Source of the DNA: Paraescarpia echinospica
Taxonomy: Eukaryota; Annelida; Polychaeta; Sabellida; Siboglinidae
Length of the DNA stretch: 64,000 nt
Direction of reading: 5' to 3'
NCBI GenBank assembly: GCA_020002185.1
Contig: CM034541.1
Location: 54,916,249 to 54,980,248 of the forward strand
Part shown: piece after piece, positions 50,584-60,750 of the stretch
How the letters are laid out: every line of letters begins with the position of its first letter
How positions within the stretch are numbered: the stretch's first letter is position 1
The notes under the pieces: model-generated
The model's input: the letters and a program-made list of their open reading frames with translations, nothing else
What the model was told of the DNA's origin: nothing
Databases searched by the model: none
Translations under genes and position numbers: made by a program

Positions 50584-50953
50584 CTTTTGTGCACGTCCCC
50601 TCTGGCCGCTTCTTGCCCGTGGCCCTCAGCAGCACGGTGCCGTAGTCGTCGAGTACTCTGTTCGTGTTCGGGCGGCAATACAGTCCCCGGTCGCACTTGC
50701 CCAGGTAGTCGTGATCTCCTCCACAGTCCTCCGACTCCGTCTTGGCACACACCGGGCAGCAGTTACATATGCCGCGGGTGATGCCGCCTTTGCACCGGAG
50801 TCGACTCGCTCTCCGTGGAGTGCAGTGGATCTTCTCGCACGGAGGACATTGCAGTTCCAGGGACGTACTCACCGTCCGTACATCCTTAGCTAGCGACGGA
50901 AGGATCAGTAAAAGCACGCTCAGTAAGAGAGCCGAGATCATCGTCCATTCCAT
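50584..50953 (-). CDS. Exon 1 of a secreted IGFBP-domain cysteine-rich protein
   Basis: Residues 1-123 of a split gene. The chosen start gives MEWTMISALLLSVLLLILPSLA, a typical signal peptide (cleavage near residue 22), with G at -3 and G at +4 of the ATG; upstream in-frame ATGs (e.g. near 51016) would bury this signal. Residues 36-121 carry exactly 12 cysteines (36, 39, 44, 54, 63, 65, 66, 69, 77, 87, 93, 121), with the motifs CPPCEKIHC, ICNCCPVC and CDRGLYC. This is the signature of the insulin-like growth factor-binding protein N-terminal domain. NCCPVC stands where vertebrate IGFBPs have GCGCC. The exon stops at AAAAG|GTGGGC, leaving one base (phase 1), and joins exon 2 in frame. The product is probably extracellular, as in small IGFBP-domain proteins of molluscs (perlustrin type) and arthropods. 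The ligand is unknown. Confidence 0.86.
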
Positions 50954-51940
50954 GTCGTGTTTATGACATACAACGACACTTACATATGGGATGTAACAAC
51001 GCATCCATTGCGGCAACTACGGACAGGGTGTCATGATTGCGTCACACGGAGGAATCACGGTAAGTTGGGAGCGCGTCCGCGCGACATGATGCGGCGTTCA
51101 ACAGCTGACACACACACGACTACGACGCGATTACAGCGCATCCACGAAGACGGCGAATTCGTGGCACTAGCGCGGGCATTCGAAGACGGCCCGCAATTAT
51201 AAATAGCATAACGTAACTTCTCCGCTGGGCATTCCGCGCGTCGTCATTGGTCTGGCTGACTCTCGGCCGTAACTAAGCGTCGTGTACCCGAAATGATTTA
51301 CCGTGACGCGCGCACGCGGCCTCGGTCCTGCCCATTCACCGCCCGTCAGCCAATCACCGCGGTCTTTCGGTGACAGTGACGTGTGGCAACCAGTCACAGA
51401 CGTCCGTTCTTGAGGGGCGGGACCACGAAGCGGATAACGAATCAATTAGGCGTGCGATATCCTCCGGAGTACGAGGGCCTGTGCCCGAGGCTAGAGACGC
51501 GCCGGAGGATAGGTAGACGCGCTTGTGACGGCGACCCCGGAAAGTGTAATCGATTATCACGGGTTAACGGGCAGATCTGGTCGGTTTACATTGGGTGTGT
51601 ATGTTGGTGTTTATTCACGACTGGGTGGGCGACGGGGCTGCGGGTCGGGAGAGACTCGGCGGTCGACGACTGCTCCAGGAAGGTTGGCATTGGGGCGTTC
51701 TAAACGGGGTGTTCGTGGTTGTTGCAGACCCGGATGTACGGGCTGGCCCACTCTGTTGGGCAGAGTAGGCTACTCGCCATTCGATTGTGTGTGGCCTAAC
51801 ATAAACAAATTGGTTCGAAAAGTAATGTATTCACGCGTGGTTTGCAGCAGTATCTCCAAGAAAACATGATGTGAACATACGGAATGGTTTTGCACTGTTA
51901 TTGACGTTCAAGTATCGTCGTCGGCGCCCTCGTTGTCGTC
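50954..51940. other. CpG-rich upstream region of the IGFBP-domain gene
   Basis: Holds the candidate core promoter. Open frames here (51197-51869) look like products of GC-rich composition and have no recognisable domain. Confidence 0.45.
51195..51262 (-). promoter_or_regulatory. Candidate core promoter of the IGFBP-domain gene
   Basis: On the minus strand a CCAAT (51244-51250 region) lies about 40 bp upstream of an A/T-rich TATTTATAAT element (51197-51207), about 245 bp before the ATG. On the plus strand the same element reads TATAAATA. The surrounding 51.04-51.78 kb is visibly richer in CG dinucleotides than the rest of the window and holds further CCAAT and GGGGCGGG motifs. Position and order suit a promoter with a 5' UTR of about 200 nt. 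This is inference only. Confidence 0.35.
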
Positions 51941-53010
51941 GTCGATGCCATGATGATGATCGTCGTTGTCATCATTACCACCACCACCACCACCACCACT
52001 ACAACCACCACCACCACAACCACCACCACCACCACCACCAGCACCACAATCACCACCACCACCACCATCACCACCACCACCACAACCACCACAACCACCA
52101 CCACAATCACAATCACCACCACCACCACCACCACCATCACCACCACCACCTTTACAACGACGACGATGACCACCACAACCACCATCACCATCACCACCAC
52201 ATTCATCACCATCACCATCACCGCCGTCATCGTTAACATTATCATAACCAACATCATCATCGTCAATCTTGGTATATAATGGCATTCTGGTTGTCTTTCA
52301 TAACCACCACCACAACCATCACCACCACCACCACCACAATCACCACCATCACCACCATCACCACCACCACCACCATAATCACCGCGGCAATCACTATCAC
52401 AATCACCACCACAACCACCACCACCACCTCTACAACCACAACCACCACCACCGCCATCACCACCACCACCACCACAACAACAACCACCACCACCACCACA
52501 ACCATCACCACCACAGCCACCACCACCACCACCACAATCACCACATCACCATCACCACCACCACAATCACCACCACCACCACCACCACCACCACCATAAT
52601 CACCGCGGCAATCACTATCACAATCACCACCACAACCACCACCACCACCTCTACAACCACCACCACAACCACCACCACCGCCATCACCACCACCACAACA
52701 ACAACCACCACCACCACCACAACCATCACCACCACAGCCACCACCACCACCACCACAATCACCACATCACCATCACCACCACCACAATCACCACCACCAC
52801 CACCGCCACCAACACAACAATCACCACCACCACCACAACCACCATCACCACCACAACCACCACCACAACCACCACCACCACCACCTTTACGACGACGACG
52901 ACGACGACGACGACCACTACGACCACCACCATCACCATCACCACCACATTCATCATCATCACCATCACCGCCATCATCGTTAACATTATCATAACCAGCA
53001 TCATCATCGT
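51940..53010. repeat. CAC/ACC trinucleotide-rich array with internal duplications
   Basis: About 1 kb of (CAC)n/(CAA)n/(CAT)n imperfect triplets. A 222-bp internal block starting ataatcaccgcggcaatcac is duplicated (52374 and 52596). The phrase cgttaacattatcataacca ... atcttggtatat ... aatggcattctggttgtctt recurs 747 bp apart (52231 and 52978). Open frames giving poly-His, poly-Thr, poly-Pro or poly-Val are frame readings of one triplet. Confidence 0.95.
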
Positions 53011-53670
53011 CAATCTTGGTATATGTAATATAATGGCATTCTGGTTGTCTTTCATAATCAGAGTCGTCGTTGTTGTCATCGTCACCACCATAACACCACT
53101 GTCGCTGCCATCTTTTACGTACTCGTCATCCTCGTCCACAGCACTGACACAATCATTGCTATTACTGATGATGTTATAATTAATACAGTTAAAACAACTA
53201 CAAATAATCTTATGACTTTACGCGTCAACCGCTAAGACTAATGGTGTGAAGACTCACCTGCTTTCAGAAAAATTTGTATACGGCACATTTCGTAACAATT
53301 GTGTAACATTTAACGATTGTGTACGGTGTGGTTTGGTCTAATTCGAAACTACATTTTAACAACATGTTTGTTTTGCTATATTTCCCTGGGGATAGTTAGG
53401 CCCTACATTTTCTTCTCGCGTTTGTCCACTGCCTAGACTTGCAGAGTGTTGTTGAGCAGCCACTCCCGGGTCGCCAGGTCCAGCTCGGCGATGCCAGTCT
53501 CTCCGTGTGGAGAACCGTAAAGAGTGCAGAGCCCACACATCTAAAGTAAAGTTTGCCAGCTCTTTCTTTGAATTCAAAATGTGAAGCCTGACGTTTCCGG
53601 TTACATCCTCGTCCGTTCTAACTTGTTGTTTCGCGGTAATATTTACTGGGAAACAACAGTTTGTTCAATG
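53011..53670. other. Unannotated stretch
   Basis: The tail of the triplet array gives way to unique sequence. No gene recognised. Confidence 0.4.
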
Positions 53671-53671
53671 G

Positions 53672-55520
53672 ACCAATTATTGGTCTCCACTCTGCTAGCC
53701 GCCAGTATACACTCAACAGGAGTGTACCGAACTAGCAATTATTGGTTTCCACTCTGCTAGCCGCCAGTATACGGTCAACAGGAGTGTACCGAACTACTAG
53801 TTATTGGTCTCCACTCTGCTAGCCGCCAGTATACACTCAACAGGCGTGTACCGAACTACCAATTATTAGTCTCCACCCTGCTAGCCGCCAGTATACACTC
53901 AACAGGAGTGTACCGAACTACCAATTATTGGTTTCCACTCTGCTAGCCGCCAGTATACACTCAACAGGAGTGTACCGAACTACCAATTATTGCTCTCCAC
54001 CCTGTTAGCCGCCAGTATACACTCAACAGGAGTGTACCGAACTACCAACCCTGTTAGCCGCCAGTATACGGTCAACAGGAGTGTACCGAACTACCAGTTA
54101 TTGGTCTCCTCTCTGCTAGCCGCCAGTATACACTCAACAGGCGTGTACCGAACTACCAATTATTGGTCTCCACCCTGCTAGCCGCCAGTATACACTCAAC
54201 AGGAGTGTACCGAACTACCAATTATTGCTCTCCACCCTGTTAGCCGCCAGTATACACTCAACAGGAGTGTACCGAACTACCAATTATTGGTCTCCACCCT
54301 GTTAGCCGGCAGTATACACTCAGCAGGAGTGTATCGAACTACCAGTTATTGGTCTCCACTCTGTTAGCCGCCAGTACACTCAACAGGAGTGTACCGAACT
54401 ATCAATTATTAGTCTCCACTCTGCTAGCCGCCAGTATACACTCAACAGGAGTGTACCGAACTACCAATTATTGGTCTTCACTCTGTTAGCCGCCAGTATA
54501 CACTCAACAGGAGTGTACCGAACTACCAATTATTGGTCTCCACTCTGTTAGCCGCCAGTATACACTCAACAGGAGTGTACCGAACTATCAATTATTAGTC
54601 TCCACCCTGCTAGCCGCCAGTATACACTCAACAGGAGTGTACCGAACTACCAATTATTGGTCTCCACTCTGTTAGCCGCCAGTATACACTCAACAGGAAT
54701 GTACCGAACTACCAATTATTGGTCTCCACCCTGCTAGCCGCCAGTATACACTCAACAGGAGTGTACCGAACTACCAATTATTGCTCTCCACCCTGTTAGC
54801 CGCCAGTATACACTCAACAGGAGTGTACCGAACTACCAATTATTGGTCTCCACCCTGTTAGCCGCCAGTATACACTCAACAGGAGTGTACCGAACTACCA
54901 ATTATTGGTCTCCACCCTGTTAGCCGGCAGTATACACTCAGCAGGAGTGTATCGAACTACCAGTTATTGGTCTCCACTCTGTTAGCCGCCAGTACACTCA
55001 ACAGGAGTGTACCGAACTATCAATTATTAGTCTCCACTCTGCTAGCCGCCAGTATACACTCAACAGGAGTGTACCGAACTACCAATTATTGGTCTTCACT
55101 CTGTTAGCCGCCAGTATACACTCAACAGGAGTGTACCGAACTACCAATTATTGGTCTCCACTCTGTTAGCCGCCAGTATACACTCAACAGGAGTGTACCG
55201 AACTATCAATTATTAGTCTCCACCCTGCTAGCCGCCAGTATACACTCAACAGGAGTGTACCGAACTACCAATTATTGGTCTCCACTCTGTTAGCCGCCAG
55301 TATACACTCAACAGGAATGTACCGAACTACCAATTATTGGTCTCCACTCTGTTAGCCGCCAGTATACACTCAACAGGAGTGTACCGAACTACCAATTATT
55401 GGTCTCCACTCTGTTAGCCGCCAGTATACACTCAACAGGAGTGTACCGAACTACCAATTATTGGTCTCCACTCTGTTAGCCGCCAGTATACACTCAACAG
55501 GAGTGTGCCGAACTACCAAA
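53672..55520. repeat. 62-bp minisatellite, about 30 copies
   Basis: Unit contains aattattggtctccactctg, ttagccgccagtatacactc and aacaggagtgtaccgaactacc-type sequence. Within each unit tacactc and gagtgta flank AACAG, a 7-bp-stem hairpin. A marker variant (cagcaggagtgtatcgaac) recurs at 54321 and 54939, so a block of about ten units (618 bp) was duplicated. Some units lack a TA (ccagtacactc). Confidence 0.97.
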
Positions 55521-55679
55521 CGCAAAATGGATGCATACAAACCAATATCATCTGTTTTGATAACGAATACAGTGGATTCTCGCTAAATGGAACACAATGG
55601 GACTTTACAGAACTGTTCAGTCGAACAAATTGCGACTTATCTGAGAAGAATTCAGCCATGCTGCAATGACTGCGCGAAG

Positions 55680-55865
55680 ACTATTCTTATACAAATACCC
55701 ACCACTGTCTGTATGTAGCCAGGTACTCATCCGTACGGCAGAGTGAACTGAATCGACGTAGAGAGAACAAACTTGCCCAAGGTTAAAAAAGGCAGCAAGA
55801 GGATGAACTCGGGTTCTCTCGAGTGAGGGTCCGATGCTCTACTCGCTGCGCCTCCGCGCTCCACA
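55680..55865 (-). mobile_element. tRNA-derived SINE
   Basis: On the minus strand the head reads gcggaggcgcagcgagtaga then gcatcggacc (A-box region), followed about 20 bp on by gaacccgagttcatcc (degenerate B box). A tRNA-unrelated body follows (gctgcc ... aaccttgggcaagtttgttc ... gattcagttcactctgccgt ... gtacctggctac). A degraded relative lies at 23140-23280. The 3' boundary is uncertain. Confidence 0.7.
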
Positions 55866-56660
55866 TTACATATAGGTATGCCGGAGGTGACCAAAAATGC
55901 AGTGTAGAAAGGGGCTTCCAAAACTGTTCCTTTTACTTTTAAAGAGGGTGTTTCCTTATTCTGGATTCTACATAGCGACAGGTAACAGTTCATAATTATA
56001 TATGTTAATATTTTAAGCACCTCGACCACCGCAAGGTAACTAGCTTGCGAGGTCTGGTTGTGTATACTCTATCCTGACCCACAACTCCAGCTGCAACGGC
56101 AATAAAATCATAACCGGCCGCGATACTTTAACAAGTAGGGCGTGGTCCTGTGGAGGCGGCGCCCGGTAGGGGCGGGGCGGAGCGAGATGGGCGGGGCGAA
56201 TGACGCGCCTCATTAGCTTCTGGTCAGGCGAGACAGGAGGTTGATGAACGATGAAAATGCGGCGTAGACATCAGACGGATATGTTGAACAGGTTCCAGCT
56301 ATACGCCCGTAATGCAGTGTTAGAAAGTCGGTGTATTGGGAGCCATATCCAGCGTGATTCAGTCGGAGTGGTCATCGCCGGGTCAACTGGAGGTGCTGGA
56401 CGCGATATGACCGATTATCACAATGCTATGTACAGCATTAACCATTAATAGATCTAATAACGTTCACGTTATGTCTGCGCAATTACGTCATAAAACAATG
56501 CGAAGTAATTTATTGATCGGCGCATGGGAAGAGAGAAGTTCAAGATATGTGTAATATGAGTGAGGTAATAACAGCCTCGTAGAGTTTAATCAACCTGGTG
56601 TCGATATCAGTGGTAGTAAAACTATTCCAGGTTACAATTAAGGTAAGGTCATGCATTCAC
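55866..56660. other. Unannotated stretch with GC-rich patch
   Basis: 56150-56210 is rich in GGGGCGG-type boxes. A 65-codon frame at 56251-56448 follows but has no recognisable domain. Nothing else seen. Confidence 0.4.
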
Positions 56661-56668
56661 CCGCATTG

Positions 56669-57220
56669 CAGATTAACCATCCACGACAATGTATCATAGA
56701 TTAACCATCCATAACAATGTATCGTAGATTAACCATCCATGACAGTGCATTGCAGATTAACCATCCACGACATTGTATCATAGATTAACCATCCATGCCA
56801 ATGTGTCATATATTAACCATCCATGACAGTGCATTGCAGATTAACCATCCACGACAATGTATCATAGATTAACCATCCATAACAATGTATCGTAGATTAA
56901 CCATCCATGACAGTGCATTGCAGATTAACCATCCACGACATTGTATCATAGATTAACCATCCATGCCAATGTGTCATATATTAACCATCCATGACAGTGC
57001 ATTGCAGATTAACCATCCACGACAATGTATCATAGATTAACCATCCATAACAATGTATCGTAGATTAACCATCCATGACAGTGCATTGCAGATTAACCAC
57101 CCATACCCATGTATTATAGATTAACCATCCATAACAATGTATCGCAGATTAACCATCCACGACAATGTATCGTAGATTAACAATCCATGCCAGTATGTCT
57201 TAGGTTAATCATCCATGAAA
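56669..57220. repeat. 28-bp minisatellite with 168-bp hexameric higher-order repeat
   Basis: Unit agattaaccatccatgaca plus gtgcattgc and variants, about 20 copies. A fixed order of six variants (ending tatcat, tatcgt, cattgc, tatcat, gtcat, cattgc) recurs every 168 bp about 2.5 times, then degrades. Confidence 0.95.
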
Positions 57221-57416
57221 GTCTTCAAGTCGTCAATAATGCACTGCTAAAAAGTTATACATCACTATCCTGCAGTTTGTAACGTCATTGTGGGATAAAA
57301 CATCGTAAATAAAATTGCAATCAATACATAAGTTAATAAAATAAATAAATAATTAAAATAAATATAAGCGTGCCGTTCATAGTTAATAAAACACGGACTT
57401 ATATAACGTCAATGAC

Positions 57417-58860
57417 TGGATGACTGGGAGATCGGCTGCCTGGAACACCTCTGCAGTAGACGCTGTAACTGCTTCCTGTGTGAGTGAGTTCCACGGTGGG
57501 ATAGAGCGTAGAATGAGTGTTGGTAGGTCGTGTAGGGTGTAACTGCTTCCTGTGTGAGTGAGTTCCACGGTGGGATAGAGCGTAGAATGAGTGTTGGTAG
57601 GTCGTGTAGGGTGTAACTGCTTCCTGTGTGAGTGAGTTCCACGGTGGGATAGAGCGTAGAATGAGTGTTGGTAGGTCGTGTAGGGTGTAACTGCTTCCTG
57701 TGTGAGTGAGTTCCACGGTGGGATAGAGCGTAGAATGAGTGTTGGTAGGTCGTGTAGGGTGTAACTGCTTCCTGTGTGAGTGAGTTCCACGGTGGGATAG
57801 AGCGTAGAATGAGTGTTGGTAGGTCGTGTAGGGTGTAACTGCTTCCTGTGTGAGTGAGTTCCACGGTGGGATAGAGCGTAGAATGAGTGTTGGTAGGTCG
57901 TGCAGGAGGCTGGCAGTGTTCGCAGTCTGTGCTTGTGTTTTCGTCAGATCCGGGCATCTGCTGTGGTAATGATGGCAGAGAAGCTGATGCGCACTAGTCC
58001 GTGGTGAATGTAAAGAAAAGTTAGTGGCATCTCTTATCCGAATCCATGTGTATACATCGTTCCACATCAGGCTAATGCACATAGCTGCCGTATTTGCCTG
58101 TGACAATTGACAGAGCGAGCTGCGGAAACCTGCTCATGTTCTATTGTCTACTACCAATCTTGGTCTGGTGTGTGCATGGTAACTGACAGAGCGGTGCATT
58201 TTGATACATTAAAGTCCATCTGCCATGTCTTTGCCGAGTAGAGAAGTTTGTTCAGGTCAGATTCAAATGATAAATTGTCAGCTTGAGGGTGTATTTACGA
58301 TCAACAATACTGTCGTCAGCAAGCATGCGCGTTTGTGGGTCCATTCCTTCGGTGACGTCATTATTGACTAGTTGAGTCTCGAAAGAGGAAACCACGTTTG
58401 TTCGGGAGCAATAATGTTGTAATCTAGGTGGCGACCGATTTGCCTGTACACAATGTGTTCCATCATTTTGTATGTAAGTGAAACCGTTCTATAGTTAGAT
58501 GGTTTGATTTTGTCACCCTTCTTATAAATCGCCGGTATGTTTGCTGTGGACCTATTGGATGATATAGTGACTTTCTCGTAGGACTATTGAAAGATGATGG
58601 AGAGGACGCCAGCGATCTCCATGGCAGTCTCCTTCTAAAACCTTACCGGAAGTTCATCGGGGCCAGCTTTCGTTTGATTGATGTTCTTCAACAGTGTCTC
58701 TATCCCAGGTCGTGTGAGATGTATGTTGCCCATATCGCAGTAGGGAGACGGACCTTTATAAGGGAGGTGACTTCCATCACGGCGTGTGAAGACTGACACA
58801 GACTGGTTGTTAAGACACTACGCTTTGGCCTGGCTGCTAATGTGGAAACCAAACTACTTG
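57417..58860 (-). mobile_element. Minus-strand LINE (Jockey/CR1 group) with expanded C-terminus
   Basis: Reading from 58860 downward on the minus strand: LNNQSVSVFTRRDGS, GIETLLKNINQTKAGPDELP, AMEIAGVLSIIFQ, STANIPAIYKKGDKIKPSNY then RTVSLTYKMMEHIVYRQIGR, a broken palm with only MLADDSIVD of the catalytic region (about 58300-58330), and a C-terminus reading RSIPPWNSLTQEAVTASTAE then VFQAADLPVIQ. These are reverse-transcriptase landmarks in order. Much of motifs A and B is deleted and several stops interrupt it. The RSIPPWNSL segment is tandemly amplified (next entry). Dead copy. Confidence 0.85.
57468..57906. repeat. 74-bp minisatellite, 6 nearly identical copies, inside LINE coding sequence
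   Basis: Unit starts gcttcctgtgtgagtgagtt (57471, 57545, 57619 and so on every 74 bp). Copies are almost identical, so the amplification is recent. On the minus strand the unit encodes the LINE motif RSIPPWNSLTQEAV. Since 74 is not a multiple of three, the three minus frames take turns and all stay open. Confidence 0.96.
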
Positions 58861-59044
58861 TAACAGAGAGTATCGGTATATCGTGATCCCCCTTTACCAA
58901 AATGTGAACCCCTCAAATTCTAACTTTAAGATGTACATGATTTATGTGAGTAAATCAATTTGATATCGACATTTGACTGCGTAATGCCATTGGTTCTCGT
59001 AAGTATCATATTAAATGCTAGTGGGTGAAAGGGGTGACGATTCA
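58861..59044. other. Spacer between two LINEs of opposite orientation
   Basis: No recognisable feature; AT-rich from about 58900. Confidence 0.4.
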
Positions 59045-60750
59045 AATATTAAAATTGATCAAACATGATATTTGCAAAGCAGTCACCCTAATTATAAATC
59101 AATCCATAATGACTGGTATATTTCCAAACAAATAAAAAATTGCTAAAGTTATTCCCCTTTTCTAAAAAGGTGATAATTCTAACCTTGACAATTATCGTCC
59201 AATTTCAATCTTGCCAGCTATTTCAAAGATTTTTGAAAGGATAATGTTTAATCAAATACACGAATATTTCCATTCCAAGATATTATACTATAATAGCCAA
59301 TACGGTTTTAGAAAGAAACATTCTACTGAATTTACAACACTCGAAATTATGGATAGAATTATACAGGAGCTTGATAAATCGGCTACGCCAATTAATGTAT
59401 ACCTTGATTTATCAAAAGCGTTTGATACAATTGATCATAATATATTGCTACATAAACTAAATTACTATGGATTAAATGATACGGCACTTGATCTTTGTAG
59501 GAGTTATTTATGCAATCGTAAACAATATGTAGAAATTGAAAATGTTAAGTCTAAAGAAACAGTTATCACCACTGGCGTTCCACAAGGCTCAATTTTAGGA
59601 CCACTCTTGTTTATTATATACATCAATGACATAGCATTTTCGAGTGACCTTTTTAAATTCGTAACTTATGCAGATGACAGTACACTTACTAGTACACTAA
59701 GGTCATTTAAAGTTTCAGGAGAACAAATACTAAGTGAAAATATTAACAAAGAACTCACAAATGTTAGCAATTGGTTGAAAGCAAATAAACTTTCACTAAA
59801 TACCCAAAAAACTAAATTTATGATTTTTCATATGCCTCAAAAGGAAGTAGAATACCCTCTATTAGAAATAGATGGGACAAACATTGAATGTGTAAATGAT
59901 TTCAATTTTTTAGGCATTACCATAAATAAACATTTAAACTGGCAGAGTCACACAAACAAAATAGCAAATAAAATAACCAAAACAATAGGAATTCTAAATA
60001 AACTTAAACACTTTTTACCACTTTAAACATTATATATTATGTATAATTCTCTTATTCTCCCTCATATTAATTATGGTATCCTCTTATGGGGTCATCAGGC
60101 ACATCGAATTTTAAAATTACAGAAAAAAGCAATGCGAATAATATCCCTAAGTAAATACAATGCTCACACAAGTCCTATTTATAAAACACTTCAATTACTA
60201 AAGTTGGATGACATTTATAAACTCCAGCAACTAAAATTCTACTACAAATTAATATACAATCAATTACCCGAATATTTAAAAGTTATTCCTTGCATACACA
60301 ACTATGACATTCACCAACACAACACACGTAAACAAAATGATCTGCGTATGCCTAGAGTCAAACATGAATTTGCTAAGAAATGTATCAGATATCGCGTAAT
60401 TGAGACAGTTAATAATACATCAGACATTATTATTCAGAAAATTTATACACACAGTCTACATGGTTTCTCGGGTTACATCAAAAATTACATTATTCTAAAT
60501 TATGAATCGTGCTGTTTTATCCATAACTGCTATATTTGTAATTCTTAAAGCAATGTTGATACTTTACTAATCTGATCATACTATGTACATGTTGTTATTG
60601 TTTACATTTATGGGGTGGCTCCCGTGCTAGCGACAATATATGTCTTAATGGGAGTCTCCCCGACTTTACATATTATTCATGTTACCAATGTATTAATGAA
60701 TATAATGTGTATGTGGACAAGGTCAAATAAATGGAATCTTGAATCTTGAT
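59045..60750 (+). mobile_element. 5'-truncated AT-rich LINE, near-complete reverse transcriptase with in-frame stops
   Basis: One frame runs about 500 codons to a stop at 60546-60548. Landmarks: AVTLIINQSIMTGIFPNK (59078-59132), NYRPISILPAISKIFERI, QYGFRKKHST, VYLDLSKAFDTIDHNILLHK (motif A), TGVPQGSILGPLLFIIYIND (motif B), FVTYADDSTL (YADD at 59667-59678, intact), NWLKANKLSLN, INKHLNWQSH and SLILPHINYGILLWG. It is broken only by TAA stops at 59133, 59163 and 60024, each one base from a sense codon. There is no frameshift. Endonuclease and ORF1 are absent. The 3' UTR ends aataaatggaatcttgaatcttg: a polyA-like signal then a 7-bp GAATCTT repeat. Codon use is far more AT-rich than the surroundings. 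Confidence 0.92.

Noticed and set aside
51871..52994. Poly-histidine, poly-threonine and poly-proline open frames up to 241 codons
   Set aside because: Frame readings of one imperfect CAC triplet array; nothing gene-like at either end.
57399..58106. 235-codon minus-strand frame as a gene
   Set aside because: It is a 74-bp minisatellite within a LINE C-terminus.
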